Shown: one piece after another, positions 9,111 to 18,553 of the stretch
Numbering within the stretch: position 1 is the stretch's first letter
Layout: each line of letters opens with the position of its first letter
From: Bacteroidota bacterium
Lineage (GTDB): Bacteria; Bacteroidota; Ignavibacteria; Kryptoniales; JAKASW01
Assembly: GCA_021789975.1 (NCBI GenBank)
Contig: JAJYIT010000019.1
Span: 1-64,000, forward strand
Direction of reading: 5' to 3'
DNA: 64,000 nt
Made by a program: the position numbers and the translations under genes
The notes under the pieces: generated by a model
The model's database searches: none
Told to the model about the DNA's origin: nothing
What the model saw: only the letters and a program-made list of their open reading frames with translations

Positions 9111-12100
9111 TTACTTCAAAAGCAGCATCTTCTTCACGCTGACAAAGCTTCCGGCATGCAGACGGTAGAAATAAACTCCGGTTGCAACGTGCACGCCGTT
9201 GCCGTTCGCTCCATCCCAGACCACTGAGTAGTTGCCGGGTTGCAGCATACCGCTCACAAGTGTAGCGACGTGCTGGCCGAGCACATCATACACTTCCAGG
9301 GAAACGCGTTCCGGTTTCGCAATCTCGTATTCAATCGTCGTTGTAGGGTTGAACGGATTCGGGTAGTTTTGCTCAAGTCCGAACGTCAACGGGACATCTG
9401 GTTTTGTTTCTATTGCGGTGAGCGGACTGTTGCCTAAAACGAGTATCTGTGATTGGTACGGAGCGAGATTTACAGTGAGACTGGAAACTGAAGATGGCGT
9501 AACTGGCTGACTACTAATGTTCAGGACGTCGTTTGCGTACCACGGCTTCGTCGGGTCGAGGTTCAAGCTATCGGCCGGAACTGTGACCACAGCTTTGAAT
9601 TGGCTGCCGTAGAAGTTGTTTATCACGATCACTTTATCGTTACCTTCCATTCTCAGATAGGCATAAACTGAATCTCCAGCAGTCGTCTTGAGTCTCATGA
9701 AGCTTCCCTGTTGAAGTGCCGGATTTGCATCCCTGATATGGATGAGACTTGTGTAATATGGCTGCAGATTATCCGGATCGCTCCAATTGATGATGCTTCG
9801 CTGAGTAGTTTCGCCGACTTCTTGTCCTGCATAGACCAACGGCAATCCCGGCAAGGTGTAGATGAAGGCTGCTGCCATCATTGTCTGCTGACTGCCGAAA
9901 ACATCGATGAACCTCGGCTCATCTTGGTTCTCGAGAAATCTGAGAGGCCGCACAAACGAAGGATACGCTGGCTTTCTGTACCATTCTATCAAGCTGTCCA
10001 AAGAAGTGATGGAGGCGTCATGGTTCATCGTTGACTGCAGGAGACTGTACAGCGACCAATCGTAACCGCTGTCGAATTTCTGCTCAAAGTATTGCAGGCC
10101 GGTCGCATCACATTCACCGAGGAGGAGAATATCCGGTTTCACTTGTTTGAGGTCCGATCTCATGCTTTGTAGAAATGCCGGGCCCGAAACACGGTCGTCG
10201 TTTATTCCCCAGGCAACGTCGAACCTGTAGCCATCGATATTGAAGTTCTCCACCCAGTATTTGAGCATCCTGAGAAGATAATTTCTTACCCAGGCAGATT
10301 CATAATTGATGTTTGCCAAATTCCACCAGGAGCCGAAGTAATTGTACGTTCCGTTCGCGTTCCACATATAGAAGTCATGATAAGGAGAATAGGTTCCGTA
10401 TTCGTACGCATCCTGCATGAATGGATGAATTGCAGAAGTGTGGTTGATAACCATGTCGAGAATTACTTTGATGCCGTATTGGTGAGCAGTCGTGATCACC
10501 TTCTTCAAATCGGCGGGCGTTCCATAATCAGGATTGACGCCATAGTAATTTGTCACCGTATAGCCGGGTTGGTTGGCGGACAACTGCTCGGAGTCATAGA
10601 TCGGCATAAGCCAGATGCAATTGACACCCAGTGCCTTGAGCTGCGGCATCCTTCCGGCCACGGCGTTGAGCTTCCCGGTGAGGCTGAGAGTCCTGACGTA
10701 GATTTCGTAAACCACGGCAGTGTCGACCCACTTCGGATGGAAGATTGACAAGTCCACTGCCTGCGGCAGGCCGGAATCGACGACGACGACTGCTCTCGCC
10801 CATGATGTGTCGAGACTCGTGGCTGCCGTGACATTGAAATAGTATTCGCCATCAACATTTGGCGAAGTGTAAGAAGCGGTGGCAGTGGTGGCGCCTGTCA
10901 AACTAACCGGGGCGGGATTAGAAGGATCTGGCGTCCAGGTGAATGTCGGCGCCAAGCCATCCGGATTAGTTGAGCTACTGGCATCCATAGTCACCGACGA
11001 TCCACTGGTGATGTATTTTATTATAATATCCGTCGAGTGATCGGCATGATAATCAAAGAGAACTCCTTTGCTGGTTGTCGATACTCCCGATTTTGTTACC
11101 GAAACACTTATCGTGTTGATTCCGTCGGTCAACGGCAGTAGAGCCGAAAGCATACCGGAGGAAACCGATACCGTGGTATCATGGACGACGCCGCTGTTCG
11201 AGACGTGTACCACTGCACTTGTTATCGTTGAGTCGCTCACCGTCGCGTAAACTCTCACGGTATCCTCATACCAGTCGCCTCCACCGGTAAGTATTCTGAT
11301 CAGAGGTCTGTTGGCAAGAGTGGAGCTTATTTGCGACGGATCAACGGCGACGACACCACGCCGAACCGTGCCTATGACCGCCAATCGCGGCGCACCGATG
11401 TTGAAACCTCCTATATAGTTCGACAGAAGTCTGTGCTGGTTGCTCACATTGCCCATGAACGCAACGTTATAAACATAAGGATTGTCAGCCTGGGGTGATA
11501 CCGGTATAGCGCCCGAACTGTTTCCAAAGAATGTATAACCGCAGAAGTACCACGGCTCGACATACGAGCCTAAAACGTTTTCGAGATCCGACAGCGCAAG
11601 TGCGAATCTGAATTGGGAAGAAGTCTGCGCATCGCTGTTTACCGATATCGCCGGGCCTCGCTGCAAAGGACTCCGTGAAACAAACAGCACGTTATCCATC
11701 GTGTCGAGCTGCGTAGAATTCGGCGGAGCGATTATCATGTAGACGCCTACGTTGTTCCACTCCGGGACTTTCATATTTACAGCCGGGAGAGCGTCGACAA
11801 AGTCTGCTTGCTTCAGAGTATTTGTAATTTCCAGTGCAAAACGCGTCTGGTTGTCGACGGCTCCCATGTCGATCGTGAACTCAAGTGAGTCACCGGCGGC
11901 GTTTGGCGCAATGTGGATATCATATAGATCACCGGAATGAGCAGCGACTCCGGCCGGATAGGCGTATCCTCCGGGCCCGTCGTCATTGTTTTGGCCGTCT
12001 ACGTAGTAATAGCCTGTCTTAGATTGGTACACTCCGAATGTCAGGTATGAGTTCTTCGCTCTGTTGCCGCCGACGTCTGCCCCAATCACTTCGACGACAT

Positions 12101-13385
12101 GCCTTCCGATTGCAGGGCTCGTCGCGACGGCCGAGATATCATAACCATTCTCAGTGGAGTCAACTGTGTGCTGTACCAGCATCCCATCGACGTAAACCTG
12201 TATAGAGTTCGTGTCGATAGCAGTGCCGCTGTCATTTTCGGTTATGACCGCTCCTATAGGCACTGTACTCACTGGTGACCAAAGGATTGTTCCCTGTCCC
12301 GGACTTGAGAATTCTATTTTCGGAATTGGATTTATTGTCTTGATCACGTACGGCGTGTAGTCGGATCCGATATTCGGATTGTCCGGATCAGGCACGTAGC
12401 CAATAACCGCACTCGCGCCTTTCACGATGAACTGATAGTTGGAAACCACCTGGTTCACAGGGAGCATCTCGTTCAACTTGAAGACGCCGTTTGAATCCGG
12501 ACCTACCATAGGATCAGCACCGTAGAAATTGAAAGGACCCTGAACCGACACTCCGGTAATCCCGTCACCGAGGTATTTGAGATTCGGGCTATGCGGATCA
12601 AATACAAATGTGTACGGGGCATTTACGATAGCGTTGGAGACATTGAAGATGGATGAATCGATTCCGACAGAACCTTTACTATTCATTGCACTCAGCACGA
12701 CTGAGTACCTTCCTGCCAGCAAAGGCGAAGGGATTTGATAAGAAAAGATTCCGGTGGTGGAATCGAAATATGTTGGACTGTTAGAAACCGGAGTGCCGTT
12801 AATTGTAAGCCCGATACTCGACACGACAAGCTTGCTCACAAGACCGGCCGTGATCCTCGCAGAGATTACGGGAGTTTTGTTGTTTATTGTTGAGCCGCTG
12901 AGAGGAGCAAGATCGTATATAGCAGGATCAGTTACATATAGGATCGAATTGTTGTTATTTGCCGCATTCTGGAGAGGATCAAGCGGATCGGGGAACCAAC
13001 CCGCGATGCTCGTGTCGCCGCCAGAAATGCTGTATGTGACAAACTTGTATTCATAAACACCAGGGCCATCGACACCTGAGCCGCCCGGCTTCGTGTAATG
13101 CCCGGTGGTGTCAGGCGTCAGAGGGACGGTGATTTCCCATGTGTCGTTCCCGACATTCTGCATCTGATACGGATGTCTATTGTTGTAAAAGCCCCAGTTG
13201 TTGAATGTACCATTTATGCCGACGCCGGTCTCTCCCGCCTGAAGCGTGTGAGTGAATACGAATGTGATTGGAACGCCTTTCGTGGAGTCAATCTGCGCAC
13301 TTGCTTGAAGCACCATCAACGCAACAAGTGAAATGATCATTCCACTTCCACGAAGGACCTTATTAAGCAATGTCTCATACCGCAT
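9111..13385 (-). CDS. Giant T9SS-secreted GH13 enzyme with glucodextranase-like module
   Basis: A 1424-residue exported protein. After the signal peptide (to about residue 31) come two CBM48/E-set-like starch-binding modules (GTFNNWG near 59-65; QGPFNFYG near 282-289). A region at about 455-690 resembles the C-terminal module of glucodextranase and amylopullulanases (NNDDGPGGYAYPAG). More Ig-like modules follow to about 870, then a GH13 domain (about 885-1320) and a type IX sorting domain opening with GLEQNYPNPFNPTT. Region I is DMVINHT, the nucleophile D1056 in GYRFD, and the acid/base E1091 in LLGEC. Region IV reads ENQDE: the usual His before D1155 is Gln1154. It stands 16 bases downstream of the propeller gene in a run of co-directional genes. 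The target is probably a branched or long alpha-glucan. Confidence 0.88.
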   Translation of the reverse strand: MRYETLLNKVLRGSGMIISLVALMVLQASAQIDSTKGVPITFVFTHTLQAGETGVGINGTFNNWGFYNNRHPYQMQNVGNDTWEITVPLTPDTTGHYTKPGGSGVDGPGVYEYKFVTYSISGGDTSIAGWFPDPLDPLQNAANNNNSILYVTDPAIYDLAPLSGSTINNKTPVISARITAGLVSKLVVSSIGLTINGTPVSNSPTYFDSTTGIFSYQIPSPLLAGRYSVVLSAMNSKGSVGIDSSIFNVSNAIVNAPYTFVFDPHSPNLKYLGDGITGVSVQGPFNFYGADPMVGPDSNGVFKLNEMLPVNQVVSNYQFIVKGASAVIGYVPDPDNPNIGSDYTPYVIKTINPIPKIEFSSPGQGTILWSPVSTVPIGAVITENDSGTAIDTNSIQVYVDGMLVQHTVDSTENGYDISAVATSPAIGRHVVEVIGADVGGNRAKNSYLTFGVYQSKTGYYYVDGQNNDDGPGGYAYPAGVAAHSGDLYDIHIAPNAAGDSLEFTIDMGAVDNQTRFALEITNTLKQADFVDALPAVNMKVPEWNNVGVYMIIAPPNSTQLDTMDNVLFVSRSPLQRGPAISVNSDAQTSSQFRFALALSDLENVLGSYVEPWYFCGYTFFGNSSGAIPVSPQADNPYVYNVAFMGNVSNQHRLLSNYIGGFNIGAPRLAVIGTVRRGVVAVDPSQISSTLANRPLIRILTGGGDWYEDTVRVYATVSDSTITSAVVHVSNSGVVHDTTVSVSSGMLSALLPLTDGINTISVSVTKSGVSTTSKGVLFDYHADHSTDIIIKYITSGSSVTMDASSSTNPDGLAPTFTWTPDPSNPAPVSLTGATTATASYTSPNVDGEYYFNVTAATSLDTSWARAVVVVDSGLPQAVDLSIFHPKWVDTAVVYEIYVRTLSLTGKLNAVAGRMPQLKALGVNCIWLMPIYDSEQLSANQPGYTVTNYYGVNPDYGTPADLKKVITTAHQYGIKVILDMVINHTSAIHPFMQDAYEYGTYSPYHDFYMWNANGTYNYFGSWWNLANINYESAWVRNYLLRMLKYWVENFNIDGYRFDVAWGINDDRVSGPAFLQSMRSDLKQVKPDILLLGECDATGLQYFEQKFDSGYDWSLYSLLQSTMNHDASITSLDSLIEWYRKPAYPSFVRPLRFLENQDEPRFIDVFGSQQTMMAAAFIYTLPGLPLVYAGQEVGETTQRSIINWSDPDNLQPYYTSLIHIRDANPALQQGSFMRLKTTAGDSVYAYLRMEGNDKVIVINNFYGSQFKAVVTVPADSLNLDPTKPWYANDVLNISSQPVTPSSVSSLTVNLAPYQSQILVLGNSPLTAIETKPDVPLTFGLEQNYPNPFNPTTTIEYEIAKPERVSLEVYDVLGQHVATLVSGMLQPGNYSVVWDGANGNGVHVATGVYFYRLHAGSFVSVKKMLLLK

Positions 13386-13401
13386 GTGCTTTTCTCCCAG
13401 A

Positions 13402-16149
13402 TTATTTTATAAGTGCCATCTTTTTAATGTAAACATGACCGGCTGTAGTCAACCGGTAAATGTAAACTCCGCTCGGTAAACCGCTCGCATTAAACGTAAC
13501 CTCGTAACTTCCTGACTGTTCCACCTTATCGACTAATGTCCTTACCTTCCTGCCAAGTACATCATAGACGTTCAAGCTGACGAACCCGGAAACGGGAACA
13601 TCGAACCTGATCCTCGTGGATGGATTGAATGGATTCGGATAGTTCTGGTAGAGCACGTAGCTTGAAGGTATATTGCCAGCACTTAAGATTGATTGGACCA
13701 CTAAAGCTCTCACCTGCACACTATCCACATAGCTTGCACCGTTGTGCAGAAAGTACAATGTACCCTGATGTGTCCCGGAGGAGTCTTCTTTGGTAGAAAC
13801 AAAGAATGTCAGACTGTCACCCGGCGGTACCGCGGCATACGCCGGGCTCACTTCGATGTTCGTGTCGGTCGAGATGACAGTGGAAATATCAAGATTGCTC
13901 TTCCCGGTGTTCGTCACCGTTACGCTGTCCATAACCAATTTCCCGGACCCGATAGTGCCAAAATCCAAGTCAGATGTTTCTGTCTCAAAGACAGGCGGAT
14001 TGTTCAACGCAAAGTCGCCGGCATTTATCATGTTTGCAAAATAGTCCTGCGGCGCACCGCTGACGGTAGTAAAGTTGCCTCCGAAGTAAACTCGGGCGTC
14101 GGAGTAAGAAAGCCCGATTGACATCACATCCGAATTGAGAGATGGATTCCAACCGGTGGCGGAACCAGACAATGTATCAAGTGCTGCAATGCCGACGACC
14201 GACTTGCCGTCGATGGCTGTGAAATATCCGCCCGCGTAGACTTGATCACCGCTGCAAGCAAGCGCATAGATGACAGAGTTCGCATCGGGATTCCATTGAG
14301 TGGCAATGCCACTCACAGTATCGACAGCACCGAGATAGTTCCTGGCGCTGCCGCCAATGTGTGCAAATCCACCTCCAGCATAAACAACACCGTTTTGGAC
14401 TGCGAGGCTGGTAACGAAATCGTCTGCCTCAGGATCCCATTTGGTCACGGCACCAGTTACTGAATTTACTGCAGCGGCATTCATTCGGAGCTGGCCATCC
14501 ACTTTGTCAAAGAATCCTCCGAAGTAGACGTTATCACCGGCAAGTGCAATTGCATCGACAAGATTATCAGGATCAGGATTCCAAGCCGTCAGCAGACCGG
14601 TATTATTGTTCACTGCCGCAAGGAAACGTCTCGATGTTCCACCAACGGCCGTAAAACCTCCGCCCATGTACACAACATTCCCCGCGATAGCAATAGCATT
14701 CACGCCTGCATTTGGATCGGGATCCCAACCTGTCGCCTCACCGGTCCTTTGATCAAGCGCCGCAGCGAAATTTCTGGACTGTCCCCCTACATTCGAGAAA
14801 GCACCGCCGACATAAATGATTCCTGGCCCGAGTGTCATGGCTGAGATCGAGCCGTTGGCGTCGGGATTCCACGAAGTGAGATCACCTGCTGCAATATCAA
14901 ATGCGGCCAGATTGTTTCTTGCTTCTCCACCAATACTCTCGAAGCTGCCGCCAGCGTAAACAGTTCCGCCTGCAACTTGAACCGAATAGACAATCCCATT
15001 TGCATTTGGATTCCAACTTTCAGCGTTGCCTGTAACAGGATTCAACTCAGCGATGTATTTCTGCTCTGCCCCCCCTATGTTGGTGAAATTGCCTCCTACA
15101 TAAACGGCACCATTAGCAGGCGTAATGGTGAGCACGTAACTGTCCGGATTAGGATTCCAACTCGTCGCGTTCCCTGTCGAAGTATCAAGCGCGGCCAGGC
15201 CGTTTCGGGTTTGTCCGCCAATAGCGTTGAAAAATCCTCCGGCATAAACCAGTCCGTTCGATGCTGTTAGTGTAAAGACAAAACTGCTGGCAGATGGATT
15301 CCAGGAAGTAGCTGTTGTGGTTCCGGTGTCCACAGCCGCAACGTAGCTTCGCGATTCTCCGGCAAAGTTGGTAAAAGCCCCGGCCACGTAGAGAACCCCT
15401 GACGCAATTGCAAGCGAATACACACTGCCGTTCGTGGCAGGAGACCAGGCAGTAACCGATCCACTGACCCCATTGACAGATGCCAGGTAACTTCTTGAGG
15501 CGCCACCAATACCGGTGAAGTCACCTCCCGCATAGACTGTTCCTTCTGAAATTTGCAGTGCGTTCACCGCGCCGGTTGCGCTCAGATCCCAATTCCTAAC
15601 TGAACCAGTCGCCGAGTCAAGCGCAACAAAGTTTGAGTCATTCGTCCCGCCAACTTGAGTGAATCCACCTCCAGCGAAGAGCGTACCATGCCAGAGTCCC
15701 AATGTATTGACCTGTCCATTGATCGACGCCCTCCAACTGGAATCTACTGAGCCATTTGGTAGGATGTGAAATAGATTCGCGAGTGAAGGATGGCCGACGA
15801 CAGTGAATTGTCCACCGACGTAATATCCGCCCGCACCATCAGGAAGGATCGTTCTAACGGTTCCCTGAATTTTTGGAGCGTCTCCGGTGTAGGCACCCGC
15901 AGAATTAAGCGCCGCCAGGCCACCGGTCAGCGGACTAACATAGCTGAAGCTGCCTCCGATGTACACCGTATTCCCACAAGGTACCACGGCATCGACTTCG
16001 CCGTTGGTGACAACGGTATTCGAGCCGGATGTCTGAGCTACGACGACACTCGCAAAAAGGAAATAGAAAGACAAGAGCAACGCTCTATTTAAGGTTACCT
16101 GCCGGTCGACGGAGCCGTCTGAATTTCGATGACCTTTCCTGCTCATCAT
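13402..16149 (-). CDS. T9SS-secreted 48-residue-repeat propeller-like protein
   Basis: I start this gene at the ATG pair at 16146-16149 (915 residues), because a signal peptide (ALLLSFYFLFASVVVAQ) follows; a longer open frame upstream looks non-coding. The body is 13 full tandem repeats of 48 residues plus a partial one, with a consensus like VYAGGxFTxIGGxxRNxLAA followed by a TGxxTSWNP turn, which should fold as beta-propeller blades. Next comes an ASPM/SPD-2/Hydin-like domain (DLDFGTIGSGKLVMDSVTV) and a type IX sorting domain (LYQNYPNPFNPST). It has no catalytic motif I can see. Sitting among secreted alpha-glucan enzymes it is most likely a surface binding or scaffolding protein. Gene boundaries and fold are fairly sure, the role is not. 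Confidence 0.75.
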   Translation of the reverse strand: MMSRKGHRNSDGSVDRQVTLNRALLLSFYFLFASVVVAQTSGSNTVVTNGEVDAVVPCGNTVYIGGSFSYVSPLTGGLAALNSAGAYTGDAPKIQGTVRTILPDGAGGYYVGGQFTVVGHPSLANLFHILPNGSVDSSWRASINGQVNTLGLWHGTLFAGGGFTQVGGTNDSNFVALDSATGSVRNWDLSATGAVNALQISEGTVYAGGDFTGIGGASRSYLASVNGVSGSVTAWSPATNGSVYSLAIASGVLYVAGAFTNFAGESRSYVAAVDTGTTTATSWNPSASSFVFTLTASNGLVYAGGFFNAIGGQTRNGLAALDTSTGNATSWNPNPDSYVLTITPANGAVYVGGNFTNIGGAEQKYIAELNPVTGNAESWNPNANGIVYSVQVAGGTVYAGGSFESIGGEARNNLAAFDIAAGDLTSWNPDANGSISAMTLGPGIIYVGGAFSNVGGQSRNFAAALDQRTGEATGWDPDPNAGVNAIAIAGNVVYMGGGFTAVGGTSRRFLAAVNNNTGLLTAWNPDPDNLVDAIALAGDNVYFGGFFDKVDGQLRMNAAAVNSVTGAVTKWDPEADDFVTSLAVQNGVVYAGGGFAHIGGSARNYLGAVDTVSGIATQWNPDANSVIYALACSGDQVYAGGYFTAIDGKSVVGIAALDTLSGSATGWNPSLNSDVMSIGLSYSDARVYFGGNFTTVSGAPQDYFANMINAGDFALNNPPVFETETSDLDFGTIGSGKLVMDSVTVTNTGKSNLDISTVISTDTNIEVSPAYAAVPPGDSLTFFVSTKEDSSGTHQGTLYFLHNGASYVDSVQVRALVVQSILSAGNIPSSYVLYQNYPNPFNPSTRIRFDVPVSGFVSLNVYDVLGRKVRTLVDKVEQSGSYEVTFNASGLPSGVYIYRLTTAGHVYIKKMALIK
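14011..15972 (-). repeat. Tandem 144-bp coding repeat (13 full copies)
   Basis: Each unit encodes 48 residues, for example from TVYAGGDFTGIGG to YSLAIASG, with the next unit beginning immediately after. All thirteen full units keep close to the same 48-residue length, while their sequences have diverged clearly. A partial unit follows at the 3' end. The equal spacing points to growth by duplication of whole propeller blades. Confidence 0.8.
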
Positions 16150-16334
16150 TGTACATATAGAATGCGGGATGGCGCCAAAGGCGCTCATAGGTCGTGGTAC
16201 GGATCTTAAACTCCGACGGGCTTTAACCCCGATAGAAACGAGCCCTCGGGTAAAAACCCTGGAAACGCTGAGGGACCGGTCCGCGAATTGAAGCTCGCGA
16301 GAATATTCTAACTCTATGGTAGTCGGCTCCCTCA
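16150..16334. repeat. Palindrome-rich spacer, possible REP-like insertion
   Basis: The 185 bases between the dextranase-like gene and the propeller gene contain several short palindromic blocks: GGCGCC-AAA-GGCGC near 16170, GGGCTTTAACCCC and CCCTCGGG near 16210-16255. The frame stays open through it, giving an Arg- and Ser-rich extension that does not look like protein. It resembles dispersed palindromic repeats. I could not match it to a named family. Confidence 0.3.
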
Positions 16335-18458
16335 TTACCTCACCAACAACATTTTTCGAACCGAAGTATACTTGCCTGCGATGAGCCGGTAGAAGTACAT
16401 ACCGCTTGGGAGCCCGCTTGCATCGAAAGATAAGGTATAATTTCCCGGTTGCTCTACCCTGTCGACCAGACTTTTGACCTCCCTACCAAGAACGTCGTAC
16501 ACTTTCAGGGTAACATAGCTGGTGGTTGACAGTTGATAGCCGATGGTTGTACTCGGATTGAACGGATTCGGATAATTCTGATCCAGCGCGAACGACCGCG
16601 GCAGTCCGTCTTCTTCGCGATGGACCGAAGTGAACGTCGAATCGTACTGTACCACCACCATGTCCCAGTAAACCAAGCCAGGAAGTGTCACCGATGTATT
16701 TCCTCCGCTCTGAGTGAATGGAAGACTCACCGGCGCTCCATCATAGAAATCCGGAGAAGCGCACCATACAGCAACAACTGTGCTACTTGTATTTAAATTG
16801 ATGGCTAATGGCTCCAGAGTATCAGGCGCTGTCTGTCTACCACCCGTGTCGCGCCACGCAAGTGATTTGACTCCACGCAGGTTGATCAGGTTGATAATCT
16901 GTTTATGATCTTTTGCACTGACCATGCTCCAGATTCCGCCAAGCTGCGGCGTCGAGCTCACCGGAGTTGGCAGCGAACCGGATTGCGCAGACATATTCAG
17001 GATAGAATGCACCTCCCCGTCCCGGAGTAGATTCTCATAAGCAACCATGAAATCATAATCGCGGACCAGATCTCGCTGCAAAGTGTCGGTCATTTGCAGT
17101 CCGGCGGCGGGAAAGTACGAATTATAAAGCATGTGCTCGCCCAATTCGAGATGATCGCCGCCTGCAGCAAAGATTACGGCGTCGGTCAGAAGAACTCCAG
17201 GAGTGTTGAAGAAGCCCGTCCCGTTTGAAACATCGTCCATGTAGGCTGCAAGGACGGTGGCAAGACTTCCGTCGCTGTAAGATGTATTCTGATTAATGAT
17301 ATTGACCAGATCGGAGTACGTCGTGTCAGGAGGCCACACTTCGGTATAAAGGAAATCTACGGGTGACTGCGCTATCTGCTGCTGGCCATATTGCCCGACG
17401 GCGTTCATAACCAGGTCGACATTGAGCTGAGTCTTAGCGTTCGAAAGGAACGACGAAAAGGAATTCGTAAGGTTAACCGGCTGCCCGTCGTAATTCCAGA
17501 GGGAGCCGAGATAGCCAAGCTGATCCACGTGCCACCCGTCGAAAGAAATTGCGAGAAAGACTTTTCGCTCCTGAGCACAAATATAGTTTTGCCAATCGCT
17601 GTTGCTCGGATCCATGATGTACAAGTTGCTCGCCCACTCGGGAGGAGGGAGAGGAAAATATTCACGGGACTGGTGATTCGGATCCGAATAAAGACTCCAG
17701 GTTATGTCGACTCCATCCTGGTAAGCGTCGGCATACGCACCGTAGAGCAAGTTGTAATTCATCGCCTTCATACCATGCTCGTGCGCGGCCCGGATGTACC
17801 CTTCAACCGTCGATAAATAGGTCGTCCGATTCCCGATATCTTTCCACGTCGAGTCCGGATTTTGGACTGTTCCAGCGAGAGGCTCATTATGTTTATATTG
17901 CCAATCGTAAAACTGGAGACCGTTTATGTGATACCGGTTGAGGACCGAAATTGTGCTGTCCATTTTGGATTGACTCATGTACGGATAGGCAGATAAGAAA
18001 CCATAACGTGGGAATTTGTTCCAGGTCGAAGAAACGTCGACCCCGATCGTGGTATGATCCAAAACCGTGTCCGAGCTTTCAAGGAACAGCTCGACAAGAA
18101 CGCCGAAGTGATCGACGTCAGGCGCTTGCCAGGACCATGATATAGAATCCGTACCTGTCAGGCTGATGGTGTCCACACTCATTGCACTGTCAAGATGCTG
18201 GTAGACAATCCGAAGGACCTTCCCAGGCACTACCTGTTTGAAAGTGACAATGAACTGGACCATCGAGAGAGGATTGTACAACGCACGGTCGGTTGAAACA
18301 TTTGCAAACCAATCTCCCTGGTTTATCCCGACAGTCAAATTGGATTGAGCTCCCGCCTGTCCGCATGTTGCAAGCAGGATGAGAACTGGCAGAGACAAAG
18401 ACAAAAACCTGAAACGAGGTACTTCAACTATCATGAAACGGCCCGAATGCTTTGTCAC
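16335..18458 (-). CDS. T9SS-secreted GH66 dextranase-like enzyme
   Basis: A 707-residue protein resembling glycoside hydrolase family 66 (dextranases and cycloisomaltooligosaccharide glucanotransferases), which act on alpha-1,6-glucan. After a signal peptide (about 15-38) and a beta-domain, the catalytic barrel starts near PRYGFLSAYPY. The family nucleophile matches D312 in FDGWHVDQLG and the acid/base E373 in LYTEVWPPD. The C-terminus is a type IX sorting domain (LDQNYPNPFNPST). The protein lacks the inserted carbohydrate-binding module of the transferases, so hydrolysis is more likely. The start is either the GTG at 18458 or the ATG at 18434; neither has a clear Shine-Dalgarno sequence. Its stop lies 185 bases before the propeller gene. 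It widens the block from alpha-1,4 to alpha-1,6 glucans. Confidence 0.85.
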   Translation of the reverse strand: MTKHSGRFMIVEVPRFRFLSLSLPVLILLATCGQAGAQSNLTVGINQGDWFANVSTDRALYNPLSMVQFIVTFKQVVPGKVLRIVYQHLDSAMSVDTISLTGTDSISWSWQAPDVDHFGVLVELFLESSDTVLDHTTIGVDVSSTWNKFPRYGFLSAYPYMSQSKMDSTISVLNRYHINGLQFYDWQYKHNEPLAGTVQNPDSTWKDIGNRTTYLSTVEGYIRAAHEHGMKAMNYNLLYGAYADAYQDGVDITWSLYSDPNHQSREYFPLPPPEWASNLYIMDPSNSDWQNYICAQERKVFLAISFDGWHVDQLGYLGSLWNYDGQPVNLTNSFSSFLSNAKTQLNVDLVMNAVGQYGQQQIAQSPVDFLYTEVWPPDTTYSDLVNIINQNTSYSDGSLATVLAAYMDDVSNGTGFFNTPGVLLTDAVIFAAGGDHLELGEHMLYNSYFPAAGLQMTDTLQRDLVRDYDFMVAYENLLRDGEVHSILNMSAQSGSLPTPVSSTPQLGGIWSMVSAKDHKQIINLINLRGVKSLAWRDTGGRQTAPDTLEPLAINLNTSSTVVAVWCASPDFYDGAPVSLPFTQSGGNTSVTLPGLVYWDMVVVQYDSTFTSVHREEDGLPRSFALDQNYPNPFNPSTTIGYQLSTTSYVTLKVYDVLGREVKSLVDRVEQPGNYTLSFDASGLPSGMYFYRLIAGKYTSVRKMLLVR

Positions 18459-18473
18459 AAGTTTGACTCACTT
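18459..18473. promoter_or_regulatory. AAGTG-N5-CACTT-like motif before the GH66 gene
   Basis: AAGTTTGACTCACTT abuts the GTG at 18458, in the same position relative to the start codon as the arm at 9037-9051 before the SGNH gene. One arm deviates from the other copies (AAGTT instead of AAGTG). Confidence 0.3.
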
Positions 18474-18508
18474 TGGGGATGAACAGAGGAAGTTTTGAGA
18501 GCATAGAC

Positions 18509-18540
18509 ACGCAGGCGAAGTCACGCGACTTCGCCTGTGT
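18509..18540 (-). terminator. Strong hairpin after the starch-binding protein gene
   Basis: CAGGCGAAGTC pairs perfectly with GACTTCGCCTG around an ACGC loop, and three further pairs (one G-T) extend the stem to 14. It begins 14 bases beyond the stop at 18554. On the minus strand there is no T-run after it, so it may instead be an attenuator or an mRNA-stabilising hairpin inside the operon. Confidence 0.5.
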
Positions 18541-18553
18541 ATCGACTCAATTG

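Noticed and set aside
14011-15972. Regular 144-bp periodicity considered as a CRISPR or satellite array
   Set aside because: The period is coding, divergent between units and keeps one open frame; it is a protein repeat. No CRISPR array is visible anywhere in the window.
16150-16335. Longer version of the propeller protein starting at 16335
   Set aside because: The extra 62 codons cover palindromic non-coding-like DNA and would bury the signal peptide at residue 85.
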